Below are positions 1-8,573 of a DNA stretch of 64,000 nucleotides, piece after piece. The DNA lies in the NCBI RefSeq assembly GCF_029982035.1, contig NZ_CP104166.1, forward strand, positions 1,240,001 through 1,304,000, in the 5' to 3' direction. Below the pieces are notes generated by a model. It was not told the origin of the DNA. It worked only from the letters and a program-made list of their open reading frames with translations, and made no database searches. The position numbers and the translations under genes are program-made. This DNA is from Megaera polyxenophila (GTDB lineage Bacteria > Pseudomonadota > Alphaproteobacteria > Rickettsiales > Rickettsiaceae). Position 1 is the stretch's first letter. Each line of letters begins with the position of its first letter.

Positions 1-165
1 ACCACTAACTAAATTTTCTATACCTCTTTTTTTCCATGCTTGTATTTGAGTTGCATGAACCCCGTACTTACTGCTTATTTGTGCTATTGTCATTTCAGCT
101 TTTATTGCTTCTATAACAATTTTTGTTTTTTCCGTCGCACTATATTGCTTCGCTTTTTTAGACAT
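1..165 (-). CDS. IS3-family transposase OrfA, N-terminal part
   Basis: The minus-strand frame starting at the ATG at 163-165 reads MSKKAKQYSATEKTKIVIEA and continues through a helix-turn-helix typical of IS3 OrfA (AQISSKYGVHATQIQAWKK) to the window edge. OrfA supplies the DNA-binding HTH/leucine-zipper part of the transposase and is normally joined to OrfB by -1 frameshifting; OrfB lies outside the window. The gene is cut by the window boundary, not visibly broken. Assignment to IS3 rests on this N-terminal motif only. Confidence 0.75.
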   Translation of the reverse strand, partial: MSKKAKQYSATEKTKIVIEAIKAEMTIAQISSKYGVHATQIQAWKKRGIENLVSG

Positions 166-236
166 ATAATTTCCATTTCCTTGTTGTGAAATTATATCTC
201 ATTCTTCATTTTTAGCAGTCCAGTTTTTGGGTACCA
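1..236 (-). mobile_element. IS3-family element, one end (continues beyond window)
   Basis: The stretch holds the start of an orfA-type transposase and its upstream terminus, which ends near position 236 with a TGGTACCC-type tip when read on the minus strand. Five bases later, at about 242, sequence homologous to IS630 begins abruptly in mid-gene, so this element (or a deletion next to it) removed the 5' end of that IS630 copy. The other end of the IS3 lies outside the window. Confidence 0.7.
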
Positions 237-241
237 TTATA

Positions 242-1187
242 TCAATCGTCGGTAGGTGAATTAATAGGAGTGAGTCGCCAGACAGTAAATGAATGGGTAA
301 GGAGGGAAAAGAGAGGCGACAAGTACGCAATTAGTGGGAAGTTAAGAGGTAGAAAGATAGGAGAGAAAAGGCTTATAACCGAAGATCAAAGTAAAATAAT
401 ACAAGGGTACGTAAATATCTCTAGACCAGAAGATCACAATATCAAATCAGCATTATGGTCAAGAAAATCAGTTAATGCACTCATCAAAAAACATTGTGGA
501 TTTTTTCTTCCCCTAAGTACAATAGGCGAATATTTAAGAAGATGGGGGTATACTGCACAAAAGCCAAAGAAGTTAGCATATGAGCAGCAACCCAAAAGGG
601 TTCAATTTTGGTTAGATGAAGAATATCCGTCAATAGCCAAGCAAGCAGAATATGAAAAGGCAGAAATACATTGGTGCGACGAAGTAGGGATAAAACAAGA
701 GTGTCAGGTATTACAAAGCTATTCTTTAAAAGGAAAAACCCCTGTTGTGATTCATAAATCGAAGAGATTTAGTATAAACATGATATCCACTGTTACAAAT
801 AACGGTAAGCTAAGGTTTATGCTGTACGAAGAGACACTAAAAACAAATGTATTTATAGAATTTTTACGGAGGTTGGTAAAATACTCCAAGAAAAAAATCT
901 TCTTAATCCTAGATAATCTCAAGGTTCATCATAGCAAAAAAGTACAAATATGGACTCGGAAACATAAAAAGAAAATTTCTTTATTTTTTCTGCCTCCGTA
1001 TACTCCGCAACATAATCCGGATGAATATTTAAACAACGATTTAAAAAGAAATGTAAATAGGAAACATATACCTCTTACAAAATCTGAACTCCAAGGGAAT
1101 TTAAAATCTTACCTAAGGACTCTGCAAAATAACCCAGAACATATCAAAAGATTATTTCAGGCGAAAGAAGTAAAATATGCCGCCTAA
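242..1187 (+). pseudogene. IS630 transposase, N-terminally truncated
   Basis: This reads in the transposase frame from within the N-terminal HTH (GELIGVSRQTVNEWVRR) to the stop at 1187; a GTG at 270 is the first possible start left. The DDE catalytic core is complete: CDEVG, LILDN and NPDEYLNND supply the three acidic residues. About 30 N-terminal residues, including part of the DNA-binding helices present in the intact 345-residue copies, are missing, so end recognition is probably lost. The rest looks identical to the intact copies, pointing to recent truncation by the neighbouring IS3 end. Confidence 0.85.
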
Positions 1188-1212
1188 GTCGGGTATTTAA
1201 TTGGTGGGTTAA
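242..1212 (+). mobile_element. IS630-family element, 5'-truncated copy
   Basis: From 242 to 1212 the sequence matches the other IS630 copies of this window (30881-32009, 45958-47086, 49245-50373) but lacks about the first 160 bases. The right inverted repeat (GGTATTTAATTGGTGGGTTAA) ends at 1212 and is followed by the TA target dinucleotide. The element is inserted into the left end of another, oppositely oriented IS630 copy, whose remnant follows directly. Confidence 0.9.
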
Positions 1213-1308
1213 TAATTTCCTAAAATCTTCACTTTTTGACATTATTGCATTATACAAATTCCTTCCTTCTTGGCAATAGTTATGTCGGGTATTTAATTGG
1301 TGGGTTAA
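1213..1308 (-). mobile_element. IS630 left-end remnant (target of nested insertion)
   Basis: These 96 bases are the reverse complement of the first ~96 bases of the intact IS630 copies, ending in a full inverted repeat at 1308 with TA at 1309-1310. The neighbouring IS630 (242-1212) is inserted at a TA inside this element. The remnant abuts the 3' stub of a carboxypeptidase gene, so this older copy is the one that first broke that gene. Confidence 0.85.
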
Positions 1309-1310
1309 TA

Positions 1311-1486
1311 AGATGGATACGGAATTGTCTAAAGGTACTTTTGATAGTTTAAACAATTACTTGAGCAACAACTTGCGCCAATACGGTTCTTTAAAATCTT
1401 CACGAGAGTTATTACAAGAATCAACCGGTTTAAAACAAATTGATCCTATAATTTTTATTAATTATTTAAAAAATAAATATCTTTAG
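1311..1486 (+). pseudogene. M32 (Taq-type) carboxypeptidase, C-terminal stub
   Basis: An open frame from the IS630 junction to TAG at 1486 encodes about 57 residues (MDTELSKGTFDSLNNYLSNN..., ending INYLKNKYL). It resembles the C-terminus of M32 metallocarboxypeptidases, which end in a G-x-F-x-x-L...WL/YL...G...S..EL...TG...YL..KY pattern. The catalytic HExxH part is absent, removed with everything upstream by the IS630/IS3 insertions. The ATG at 1313 is probably an internal methionine, not a real start. Family call is from motif memory and is moderately sure. Confidence 0.6.
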
Positions 1487-1513
1487 TGAGCATAAACCGT
1501 AGAAGGTATAACT

Positions 1514-1538
1514 AGATGCCCAAAAGCTTTTGGCATCT
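1514..1538. terminator. Near-perfect palindromic hairpin after the M32 stub
   Basis: AGATGCC...GGCATCT arms enclose CAAAAGCTTTTG, giving an almost continuous self-complementary 25-base sequence 28 bases after the carboxypeptidase stop. There is no long T-run, so it is a candidate Rho-independent-like terminator or transcript-end stabiliser rather than a canonical one. Confidence 0.45.
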
Positions 1539-1667
1539 AATATTTATAAATTTCGTTGTTTGATAGCTTAAAATGCTATATCATTATAGGTAGATAATTT
1601 ATTAGCTAATCAAAATATATTAGCATTATGTTTGTACAATCATGTAATGAATTTTTACTGGCAGATT

Positions 1668-2027
1668 ATGGTTAAAAAAAGTCAATCTCTAATATTTCTG
1701 TTAATTATTTTCTTAACACAGATTTCTATTGCTTCGGATGATGATGTAGTCAAAGTTGATCTTCACATCAAGGATCATAAATTTATGCCTGATATTGTTG
1801 AACTGCCTACTGATAAAAAGGTTAATATTACCGTATATAACGATGATCCAACAATAGAAGAGTTTGAGAGTATTGATTTAAAAAGGGAAAAAATAGTCCT
1901 TGGTAATAGCTCTATTAAGATTGTTCTAGCCCCTTTAGCTCCTGGAGAATACAAGTTCTTTGGCGATTTCCATCAAGAAAGCGCTCAAGGTAAGATTATT
2001 GTAACAGAAAAAAGTAAAGATGTTTAA
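1668..2027 (+). CDS. Periplasmic cupredoxin-like protein paired with FTR1 iron permease
   Basis: A Sec signal peptide (MVKKSQSLIFLLIIFLTQIS then IASDDD) is followed by a ~95-residue cupredoxin-type beta domain (HDHKF-like HIKDHKFMPDIVELP at the start, LAPGEYKFFGDFHQESAQGKI at the end). Proteins of this type (Cupredoxin_1/EfeO-like) sit beside FTR1/EfeU permeases and probably deliver or oxidise iron in the periplasm. The second metal-ligand loop lacks the usual Cys/Met set (FGDFH keeps one His), so copper binding is uncertain. I chose the ATG at 1668 because it gives a clean signal peptide; in-frame starts at 1632 (TTG) and 1647 (ATG) are possible. It overlaps the permease start by 8 bases, so they are translationally coupled. 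Confidence 0.75.
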   Translation: MVKKSQSLIFLLIIFLTQISIASDDDVVKVDLHIKDHKFMPDIVELPTDKKVNITVYNDDPTIEEFESIDLKREKIVLGNSSIKIVLAPLAPGEYKFFGDFHQESAQGKIIVTEKSKDV

Positions 2028-2838
2028 AATAGCAATTATAATCTTTCGTGAATGCCTTGAGATTGCCTTATTATTAGGCGTGATTTTAGCTTCAACAAGT
2101 CATATAAAAAATTCTAGAATTTATGTTATTATGGGGGCTATGACCGGTATCGTTCTGGCTTCTATATTTGCCTTTTTTATTAGAACCGTAACAACAGTTT
2201 ATGGTACTTACGGCGACGAAATATTTGATTCTAGTGTTATTCTGCTAACAGCTGTGATAATAAGCTGGACAGTAGTATGGATGCAAGGTTATACTCAAAA
2301 AATTAAAAATAATTTAGGAAAATTAGCAGAAAAAATAACTACAAATAATGCAAGCAAAACCCTGCTAGTTGCGATTGTTGCAAGTACGATCTTTAGAGAA
2401 GGAGCAGAGATCATTTTATTAGTCTACGGAATATCTTCTGCCTCTTTATCAGCTAGTGAATATGTAATAGGTTTAGTTATCGGGAGCATTAGCGGTTTTA
2501 TTGTTGGTGTGGTGATATATACAGGCCTGATAAAACTAGCAGGTAAATATATATTTAAAGTTTCTACTATATTACTAATACTTATTGCTGCTGGTCTTGC
2601 CTCAGAAGCTGCAGGGATATTAACCTCTGTGGGTGTTATTGAAATGTATAGAGAAACTTTATGGGATACTTCATGGTTAATTGACAATAACAGTATAGTA
2701 GGTAAGTTACTACATATTACAGTTGGTTATGATTCTAAGCCAAATGGTATGCAAATTATTTTTTACCTTTCAAGTATTATGTTTACATTAACTATGATGA
2801 AAATTAGGACACTCTTAACTAAGAGCAAATATGCTTAA
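2020..2838 (+). CDS. FTR1-family high-affinity iron permease
   Basis: The 272-residue membrane protein has about seven hydrophobic segments and the two REXXE motifs that define FTR1/EfeU iron permeases: RECLE at residues 10-14 and REGAE at 126-130. Those glutamates bind iron during passage through the inner membrane. It overlaps the cupredoxin gene upstream by 8 bases and the yciB gene downstream by 8 bases, forming a tight three-gene operon. Together with the cupredoxin it would form a minimal EfeUO-like iron importer without EfeB. Length and motif spacing fit the family. Confidence 0.9.
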   Translation: MFKIAIIIFRECLEIALLLGVILASTSHIKNSRIYVIMGAMTGIVLASIFAFFIRTVTTVYGTYGDEIFDSSVILLTAVIISWTVVWMQGYTQKIKNNLGKLAEKITTNNASKTLLVAIVASTIFREGAEIILLVYGISSASLSASEYVIGLVIGSISGFIVGVVIYTGLIKLAGKYIFKVSTILLILIAAGLASEAAGILTSVGVIEMYRETLWDTSWLIDNNSIVGKLLHITVGYDSKPNGMQIIFYLSSIMFTLTMMKIRTLLTKSKYA

Positions 2839-3364
2839 GTTTTTGGCTGAATTCGGACCTGTACTGGCCTTTTTTATTGGTTACAGCAATAATGGCGTTC
2901 TTACCGCAACGTTATATATGCTTATTGCTTCTGTAATTGGAGTAATAATTATCTACGTTATGGAAAAGAAGATAAACATGGTTAATATAATTTCTTCTGG
3001 GTTACTTCTAATATCTTCTAGCTTAACATTGTTTAGCGGTAATAGTGTTTTTATTAAAATGAAACCAACAGTGTTATATATTGTTTTTGCGCTAATTTTT
3101 TTGATTACCAATTTTAAATGGCAGCCCGCCACTAAAATCGTTTTTGGGAAAGCCATTTCCTTTAAGGAAGAGGCAAAATGGCGGCAGCTTAATATCCGCT
3201 TTATGTTCTTTTTTATAATAATGGCAATGACCAATGAAGTAATTTGGCGGAATTTTACAGAAGAAACCTGGGTGAATTTTAAGGTTTTTGGCGCTCTTCC
3301 AATTACCTTATTATTTATGATTACTCAAATGCCTTTTATTATACGTAACAAAATAGAAACATAA
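2831..3364 (+). CDS. yciB: Inner-membrane septation protein A (YciB/IspZ family)
   Basis: A 177-residue, five-helix membrane protein opening MLKFLAEFGPVLAFFIGY and carrying the family's conserved WRxLNxRF-like stretch (KWRQLNIRFMFFF) and the NEVIWR / W.NFKVFG tail. YciB acts in the inner membrane and links to cell-envelope synthesis and septation; its absence impairs division in Shigella and alters envelope stability in E. coli. The 8-base overlap with FTR1 indicates co-translation, which is probably operon economy rather than shared function. Confidence 0.9.
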   Translation: MLKFLAEFGPVLAFFIGYSNNGVLTATLYMLIASVIGVIIIYVMEKKINMVNIISSGLLLISSSLTLFSGNSVFIKMKPTVLYIVFALIFLITNFKWQPATKIVFGKAISFKEEAKWRQLNIRFMFFFIIMAMTNEVIWRNFTEETWVNFKVFGALPITLLFMITQMPFIIRNKIET

Positions 3365-3582
3365 GTATACATTTTAGATTTATCCATTCTCCGCACTTAG
3401 CGTTTTATGGGAATACTCCAGATAATCACTTCGAAACTAGTTATTATCTAACATAATAAAAATTCGATAATTGTATGGTTTTTTATTCAAAAAAGAATAA
3501 TAAATAATACTAGTATTTATCGGTTATCATGGATGCCTTTATGACTTCCCTAATAAGAGCTACACTTCTAGTAATCTTGTGT

Positions 3583-4212
3583 CTAATCCAGGGAGGTAAT
3601 CTTTAGTTGACAACTATTACTTTTAAGTTCCAACATATTATCAGGTAGTTTGGCTTTAAGCCTGTAAAGGTGAGTGTCAATGGTAGATGACTCGCTGTTT
3701 TCGTGGTATTTCCACACATTTTTTAAAAGAAATTCTTTTTCAATTCTAAAGTCTGTGCTAAGTAACATAGACTTAAAAATGTTATTTTCTTTTGCCGTTA
3801 ATCTAATCGAGTTTTCTTGCGAGCTAAGTGTATGTAATTTCTCGTTATAAATAAAATCATTATTAATTACACAAAAAATATCCTGGCTATTATTTACACC
3901 CTGTATTATTTTTAAGAAGTTATTCAACCTGAATGGTTTAGAAATATTTATCTCATCTTGTGAAAATTTATTTTTACTAGTTAAATTTATAATAGTCTTG
4001 ATTTTATGATGCCAGATATTATCAAGAGTTAAATCACTTAAGTCTATTATTAATAAATTAATTTTATTATGGAAATTAATAAGTGCTTGGTAATCGTTAT
4101 ATATATAAAAAAAGTCAGCATCTAATAAATTATCCCTTATTGAATTAGCAAGCAGATTACTTCTGGTAAGCAGAATTACTTCTTTAACCAGTTTAAATTG
4201 CGCTTTGATCAT
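3583..4212 (-). CDS. OmpR-like response regulator with degenerate receiver domain
   Basis: The C-terminal ~90 residues form an OmpR/PhoB winged helix (LTAKENNIFKSMLL..., ending SSTIDTHLYRLKAKL, the recognition-helix pattern). The N-terminal ~110 residues resemble a receiver fold: NLLIIDLSDL carries an aspartate at the phospho-acceptor place and SKPFRLNNFLKII matches the Lys-Pro switch region. However, the beta-1 acidic pair that binds Mg2+ is absent (VILLTRSNLL). It is therefore a pseudo-receiver or one driven by something other than phosphorylation. It starts 4 bases inside the end of trhO, on the same strand, so the two are co-translated. No partner kinase is adjacent. Confidence 0.7.
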   Translation of the reverse strand: MIKAQFKLVKEVILLTRSNLLANSIRDNLLDADFFYIYNDYQALINFHNKINLLIIDLSDLTLDNIWHHKIKTIINLTSKNKFSQDEINISKPFRLNNFLKIIQGVNNSQDIFCVINNDFIYNEKLHTLSSQENSIRLTAKENNIFKSMLLSTDFRIEKEFLLKNVWKYHENSESSTIDTHLYRLKAKLPDNMLELKSNSCQLKITSLD

Positions 4213-5033
4213 TTATTTCTACTAACACTCTTAGCATTTTGGCCTTTTTGAACCCAGTATCCTTCAGTAGGTAATAGATCCGAATCAACAGCCCCTCTAT
4301 CGTCAAATACAAAACAATTTCCTTTCCAAACTCCATTTTTGTTTTTGGTATCTTCAAGATATTGCAGAATTCCTCCTTTGAGATGATACACTTCATTGTA
4401 ACCAAGGGCTTTCATGTAAGCAGTAGATTTTTCACACCTGATACCTCCAGTGCAGAACATGGCTATCTTTTTGTTTTTAAACAATTTAGCATTATTTTTA
4501 GCCCACTCTGGAAACTCTCTAAAACTTTCGGTATGTGGATCTAGTGCTCCTTCAAAAGTACCGGCTTTTACCTCATAGCTATTCCTTGTATCTACTGTTA
4601 TTACATCACTTCTTTGGATCAACTTATCCCAATCAGTTGTTTCAATATATTCTCCTTTCAATCTTTCTACATCGATCTCCCCAGCTTTCATGGAAACAAT
4701 TTCATTTTTTAGTTTTATTTTAATTTTAGAAAATGGCTGGATGTTGCAATAGTTTACTTTTACGCTAATATCCTTTGGATTAGTAAGAGCTTGTAATGTT
4801 TTAATAACTAGATGCAAATCGTCTTCTGCGGTAGAAGAGATGGAACCGTTAAAACCTTCTTTTGCAAGGATAATAGTACCCTTTACATATTTTTTCTTAG
4901 TAATTAACAGAATTTTGGGGAGTAAAGCTTCTGGCTCAGGAATATTTACAAAACTATAAAAACTAAGAACAGCCACAGAATCCGTATTCTTGCTTAAATT
5001 TGTATTATCTAAATAATTATCCGTTTTCTCCAT
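4209..5033 (-). CDS. trhO: tRNA uridine(34) hydroxylase TrhO (rhodanese family)
   Basis: The 274-residue protein has an N-terminal ferredoxin-like region (VAVLSFYSFVNIP, GTIILAKEGFNGSIS) and a rhodanese domain with VDTRNSYEVKAGTF and the active-site loop FCTGGIRCEK (Cys194, Cys200). The C-terminus has the family signature GNCFVFDDR. TrhO/YceA makes 5-hydroxyuridine at wobble U34 of tRNAs using O2. Length agrees with alphaproteobacterial members, although the usual C-terminal zinc-finger cysteines are absent. It precedes and overlaps the response-regulator-like gene by 4 bases. Confidence 0.9.
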   Translation of the reverse strand: MEKTDNYLDNTNLSKNTDSVAVLSFYSFVNIPEPEALLPKILLITKKKYVKGTIILAKEGFNGSISSTAEDDLHLVIKTLQALTNPKDISVKVNYCNIQPFSKIKIKLKNEIVSMKAGEIDVERLKGEYIETTDWDKLIQRSDVITVDTRNSYEVKAGTFEGALDPHTESFREFPEWAKNNAKLFKNKKIAMFCTGGIRCEKSTAYMKALGYNEVYHLKGGILQYLEDTKNKNGVWKGNCFVFDDRGAVDSDLLPTEGYWVQKGQNAKSVSRNK

Positions 5034-5055
5034 ATTAATTCTTTTTAAGCCTTCA

Positions 5056-6528
5056 TTATTTAATCGGGAATGTCATAAACATACTAAAATCTTTTCTTTT
5101 TACAAGTACGATCGCATTTTTTTTGTCCTCGGATTTTAGCTTTTTGTATATTGAATTAAATTGTTCTATATCATTTATAGACTCCTGATTAATAGCAAGT
5201 ACTATATCTCCAGCTATTAATTTAATGTTTGGATCGTTGGTTTTGACTTCAACAACAAAAAGCCCATTAATGGTTTTATCAAGGTAAAACCTATTTTTTA
5301 TGTCTTCAGTTATATTAGTAAAAACAACTCCTGATTTTTCTAATAAATTTTTGTTGTTGATATTTTTTAGAGGTACATCATTTTCTTCTTCTTGCTGTTC
5401 TTCTTCATTATCCTTTACTTCGGAAATCTGAGTTTTAAGATCAATTGTTTTACTATCCCTGATAACTGTTAACGTGACTTCTTCGTCAATTTTAGCCTCA
5501 GCTACAAATAGTTGTAATTTTCTTGAATTTAAAACCTCTTTATCATTAAATCCAATTATTAAGTCGCCTCTTTTCAGTCCAGCTTTATCACCTGAGCCGC
5601 CGATTTTAACATCTACGACTAGTACTCCGTAGTTTTTATCAATATTTAATGCTTCTGATAGTTCTTTCGTATTTTCTTGAATAGCTATATCTAGTTTTCC
5701 CCTGCTTATTTTTCCATTTTTCTTTAACTGATCCACGATATTTTGTGCTTTATTAGATGGAATTGCAAAACCAATACCCACATTAGTACCGCCGCTTACC
5801 GCAGGAATAGAAGTATTAATACCAATTACTTTTCCTTCAATATTAAACAGTGGCCCTCCGGAGTTTCCAGTGTTTATCGCTGCGTCGGTTTGGATAAAAT
5901 CATCAACTAATTCATCCATACCAGAACCAAGATCCCTTCCTTTAGAAGAGATAATCCCCGTAGTAACAGTTCCACCAAAACCAAGAGAATTACCTATAGC
6001 AATTACTACATCCCCAACTCTTGCTTCATTAGAATTACCAAAGGAAACAAACGGCAATTTTTCAGCGGTATTAATTTTGATTAATGCTAAGTCCGTTTGC
6101 GGATCCCTACCTATAATTACTGCTGGCAGTTCTGTATTATCGGATAATTTAACGTGTATTTCATCAGACCCTGCAATAACGTGATAATTTGTTACTATTA
6201 GGCCGGTTTCGTCAATAATAAAACCAGATCCAAGCGACATGGCATGCAGATTGGGATACAAGTCAAAGGCAAAAGGTATATTAAATTGCTTGAAGAAATC
6301 TTTGAATTCTTCAAAAGGTATTAACTCCGGTAAAGGATTGTCCTTGGATTGTCTTCTTTTGTTATATTTTATTGTATAAATATTTACTACAGCCGGCATT
6401 AAAGGCTCTATAATATCAGCAAAACTTGTTACTTGAGTCTCTGGTTTGTTGTTAGCCCAAGTAAGACCACTAAAACAATTTGTAATTAATGTGATTAAAA
6501 GAAAGCCTTGGATAAAATGCTGCCTCAT
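5056..6528 (-). CDS. degP: Do-like periplasmic serine protease HtrA/DegP
   Basis: A 490-residue protein with a signal peptide (cleavage near TWA-NNK), a trypsin-like domain with His116 (NYHVI), Asp146 (TDLALIK) and Ser223 (GNSGGPL), then two PDZ domains (about residues 265-370 and 395-485). DegP degrades or refolds damaged envelope proteins. An acidic EEEQQEEEND linker separates the PDZ domains. The gene lies 3 bases downstream of hflC, in the hflK-hflC-degP order that is standard in Rickettsia, tying membrane quality control to periplasmic proteolysis. Confidence 0.95.
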   Translation of the reverse strand: MRQHFIQGFLLITLITNCFSGLTWANNKPETQVTSFADIIEPLMPAVVNIYTIKYNKRRQSKDNPLPELIPFEEFKDFFKQFNIPFAFDLYPNLHAMSLGSGFIIDETGLIVTNYHVIAGSDEIHVKLSDNTELPAVIIGRDPQTDLALIKINTAEKLPFVSFGNSNEARVGDVVIAIGNSLGFGGTVTTGIISSKGRDLGSGMDELVDDFIQTDAAINTGNSGGPLFNIEGKVIGINTSIPAVSGGTNVGIGFAIPSNKAQNIVDQLKKNGKISRGKLDIAIQENTKELSEALNIDKNYGVLVVDVKIGGSGDKAGLKRGDLIIGFNDKEVLNSRKLQLFVAEAKIDEEVTLTVIRDSKTIDLKTQISEVKDNEEEQQEEENDVPLKNINNKNLLEKSGVVFTNITEDIKNRFYLDKTINGLFVVEVKTNDPNIKLIAGDIVLAINQESINDIEQFNSIYKKLKSEDKKNAIVLVKRKDFSMFMTFPIK

Positions 6529-6531
6529 ATG

Positions 6532-7389
6532 CTATTTTCCTAATCTTAAGTATTTAAAAAACTCAGAATCTGGAGAAAGAACAAATTGAGTATTTTCTTT
6601 TGATAATGAAGCTTTATAAGTGTTTAAGGAGGCATAAAACTTAAAGAATTCCGAGTCTCTTGAATAAGCCTGGTTATAAAGATGTGCAGCTTCTGCATCA
6701 CCTAAACCTTTAGTTTTCTGAGCATCCATGTAAGCATTAGCTAAAATTATTTTACTTTCTTTATCAGCTTTCGATCTGATTCTAGCTGCTTCTTCGTTTC
6801 CTTCTGCTCTAATCTGATTTGCTTCCTTTTCACGATCAGTTTGCATGCGCATGTAAATCGCAGTACTATTTTCTGGTGGTAAATCCGCTTTTAAAATCCT
6901 AACATCAATTACTTCAATACCAAAGTTTTTTGCTTCTGAATACGTTAAATCTCTTATCTGCAGCATTAAGTTTGCCCTTTTATCAGTAAGAAGGGTATTT
7001 AATGGAAATTTACCAATTACGGTACGCATCGCTGATTCTAGAATCCTGTTCAGACGAAGTTGAGCTCCTTGGTAATTATGTACTGTCTTAATAAATTCAA
7101 CTGTATTTACAATCCTGAATTTTGCAAAAGCATCTACAATTACCCGCTTTTCATCTGAAGCTGTAAGCTCCTTTGCCTCAGCTTTTACATCTAGAATCCT
7201 TTTATCAAAGAATTGGACATTTTGAATGAAAGGAATTTTTATGTTTAACCCCGGAGATTCAATTACTCTAACTGCTTCCCCAAACTGAAATACCACTCCA
7301 TTTTGTCTTTGATCAACGCTAAACAAAGATCCAGACAGAATCATTAAAAAAGCAAATGCTGCGAATCCGACGTAATGTATCTTGTTCAT
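6532..7389 (-). CDS. hflC: Protease modulator HflC (SPFH/prohibitin family)
   Basis: 285 residues: an N-terminal anchor (GFAAFAFLMILSGSLFSV), an SPFH/band-7 domain with VVFQFGEAVRVIESPGLNIKIPF, and an alanine/glutamate-rich coiled coil (ANQIRAEGNEEAARIRSKAD). HflC forms a large cage with HflK around FtsH in the inner membrane and restrains proteolysis of membrane substrates. Start and length match the family. It lies 28 bases after hflK and 3 bases before degP, clearly one operon. Confidence 0.95.
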   Translation of the reverse strand: MNKIHYVGFAAFAFLMILSGSLFSVDQRQNGVVFQFGEAVRVIESPGLNIKIPFIQNVQFFDKRILDVKAEAKELTASDEKRVIVDAFAKFRIVNTVEFIKTVHNYQGAQLRLNRILESAMRTVIGKFPLNTLLTDKRANLMLQIRDLTYSEAKNFGIEVIDVRILKADLPPENSTAIYMRMQTDREKEANQIRAEGNEEAARIRSKADKESKIILANAYMDAQKTKGLGDAEAAHLYNQAYSRDSEFFKFYASLNTYKASLSKENTQFVLSPDSEFFKYLRLGK

Positions 7390-7417
7390 ATTTATAACCT
7401 GTTAGCTTTTGTAAATT

Positions 7418-8482
7418 TTACTGACTATTTGTGGAAGCCTTAGGCTTTACTGCCATATGAGGTAATACCCCTTCAGTACCCATAATTACTTTATCAGACT
7501 GATATAATATCTCCTTTAAGGCATCTAAATATAACCTACCTCGAGTTACTTCCTTGTTCAATAAATATTGTTCGTATATTGCATTAAACCTTGAAGCATC
7601 ACCTTCTGCCTTAGCAATTACTTCTACCTTATACCCTTCCGATTCCTCCAGAATTTTGGCTGCTTCTCCTCTTGCTTTTGGTAGAATATTATTTCTATAA
7701 GACTGTGCTTCATTGATTTCTTTTTCCTTGTCTGCTTTTGCTGTTTGCACATCTCTATAAGCCTGAATAGCCTCCTTCGGAGGTTCTGCTTTTAAAAGTT
7801 TTACCTGCTCTATTGCCACACCAATTTTATATTGTTCTAAAATCTGCTTTATTAATCCCTCAATTTTTTCAGTAATCTCTTGTTTTTGATTCGAAAGTAC
7901 AGAAGCAATAGGCATATTTCCTATTACTTCCCTTATTGCACTTTCGGAAACAGCTTTAACAGCTTCTTCTGGATCGGTAACATTGAAGAGGTAATCAGAT
8001 AAATTTGATATATGCCACATTACATCTACGTTAAGTTCAATAATATTCTCATCTCCTGTTAACATTATACTTTCAGCAGCGATGTCTCTATCTTTATTTA
8101 AATCAGCTCCTATGCTATTTCTTAACTTACCGCTAGACCTATAACCGATTTCTATTCTTCTAGACTGGGCAACTTTTTCTATTTCCAACGTTTCAAATGG
8201 AGACGGTAATTTATAATTTAGCCCCGGCATAGCCGTTCTATTAAATTTACCAAATCTGATAATAGCTGCTTCCTCTCCTTCTTCCACCTTGTAAAACCCA
8301 TTAGCAAGCCATAGTAATATAATCCCCCCTAAAATCCAGATGACCGACTTAGGGTTGAAATTAAATTGGAAATTATCAAAGTTAAACTGGTCTCTACGTT
8401 TCTTAGTAAAAATATTTTCTTTTGGCTCAGAATCTTCCCAAGGAGATTTTTTAAAAGTGTGTTGATATATGTATTTTTTCAT
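7418..8482 (-). CDS. hflK: FtsH protease activity modulator HflK
   Basis: 354 residues: a cytoplasmic N-terminus starting MKKYIYQHTFKKSPWEDSEP, one membrane segment (about residues 48-66), an SPFH domain (EEGEEAAIIRFGKFNRTAMPGLNYKLP) and a C-terminal coiled coil (DVQTAKADKEKEINEAQSYR). The Gly-rich N-terminal segment of enterobacterial HflK is replaced by a short NF-rich stretch (FNFDNFQFNFNP), usual for short rickettsial versions. It is the first gene of hflK-hflC-degP and is transcribed divergently from mrp with a 91-base AT-rich gap that should hold both promoters. Confidence 0.95.
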   Translation of the reverse strand: MKKYIYQHTFKKSPWEDSEPKENIFTKKRRDQFNFDNFQFNFNPKSVIWILGGIILLWLANGFYKVEEGEEAAIIRFGKFNRTAMPGLNYKLPSPFETLEIEKVAQSRRIEIGYRSSGKLRNSIGADLNKDRDIAAESIMLTGDENIIELNVDVMWHISNLSDYLFNVTDPEEAVKAVSESAIREVIGNMPIASVLSNQKQEITEKIEGLIKQILEQYKIGVAIEQVKLLKAEPPKEAIQAYRDVQTAKADKEKEINEAQSYRNNILPKARGEAAKILEESEGYKVEVIAKAEGDASRFNAIYEQYLLNKEVTRGRLYLDALKEILYQSDKVIMGTEGVLPHMAVKPKASTNSQ

Positions 8483-8573
8483 TATTTGAACTATCGTTTA
8501 GGTGGTAAATAATATATAGTTAAGTAGAAACTAACAACATAATAATATAATAATATTATTTAATATTGCAAGC

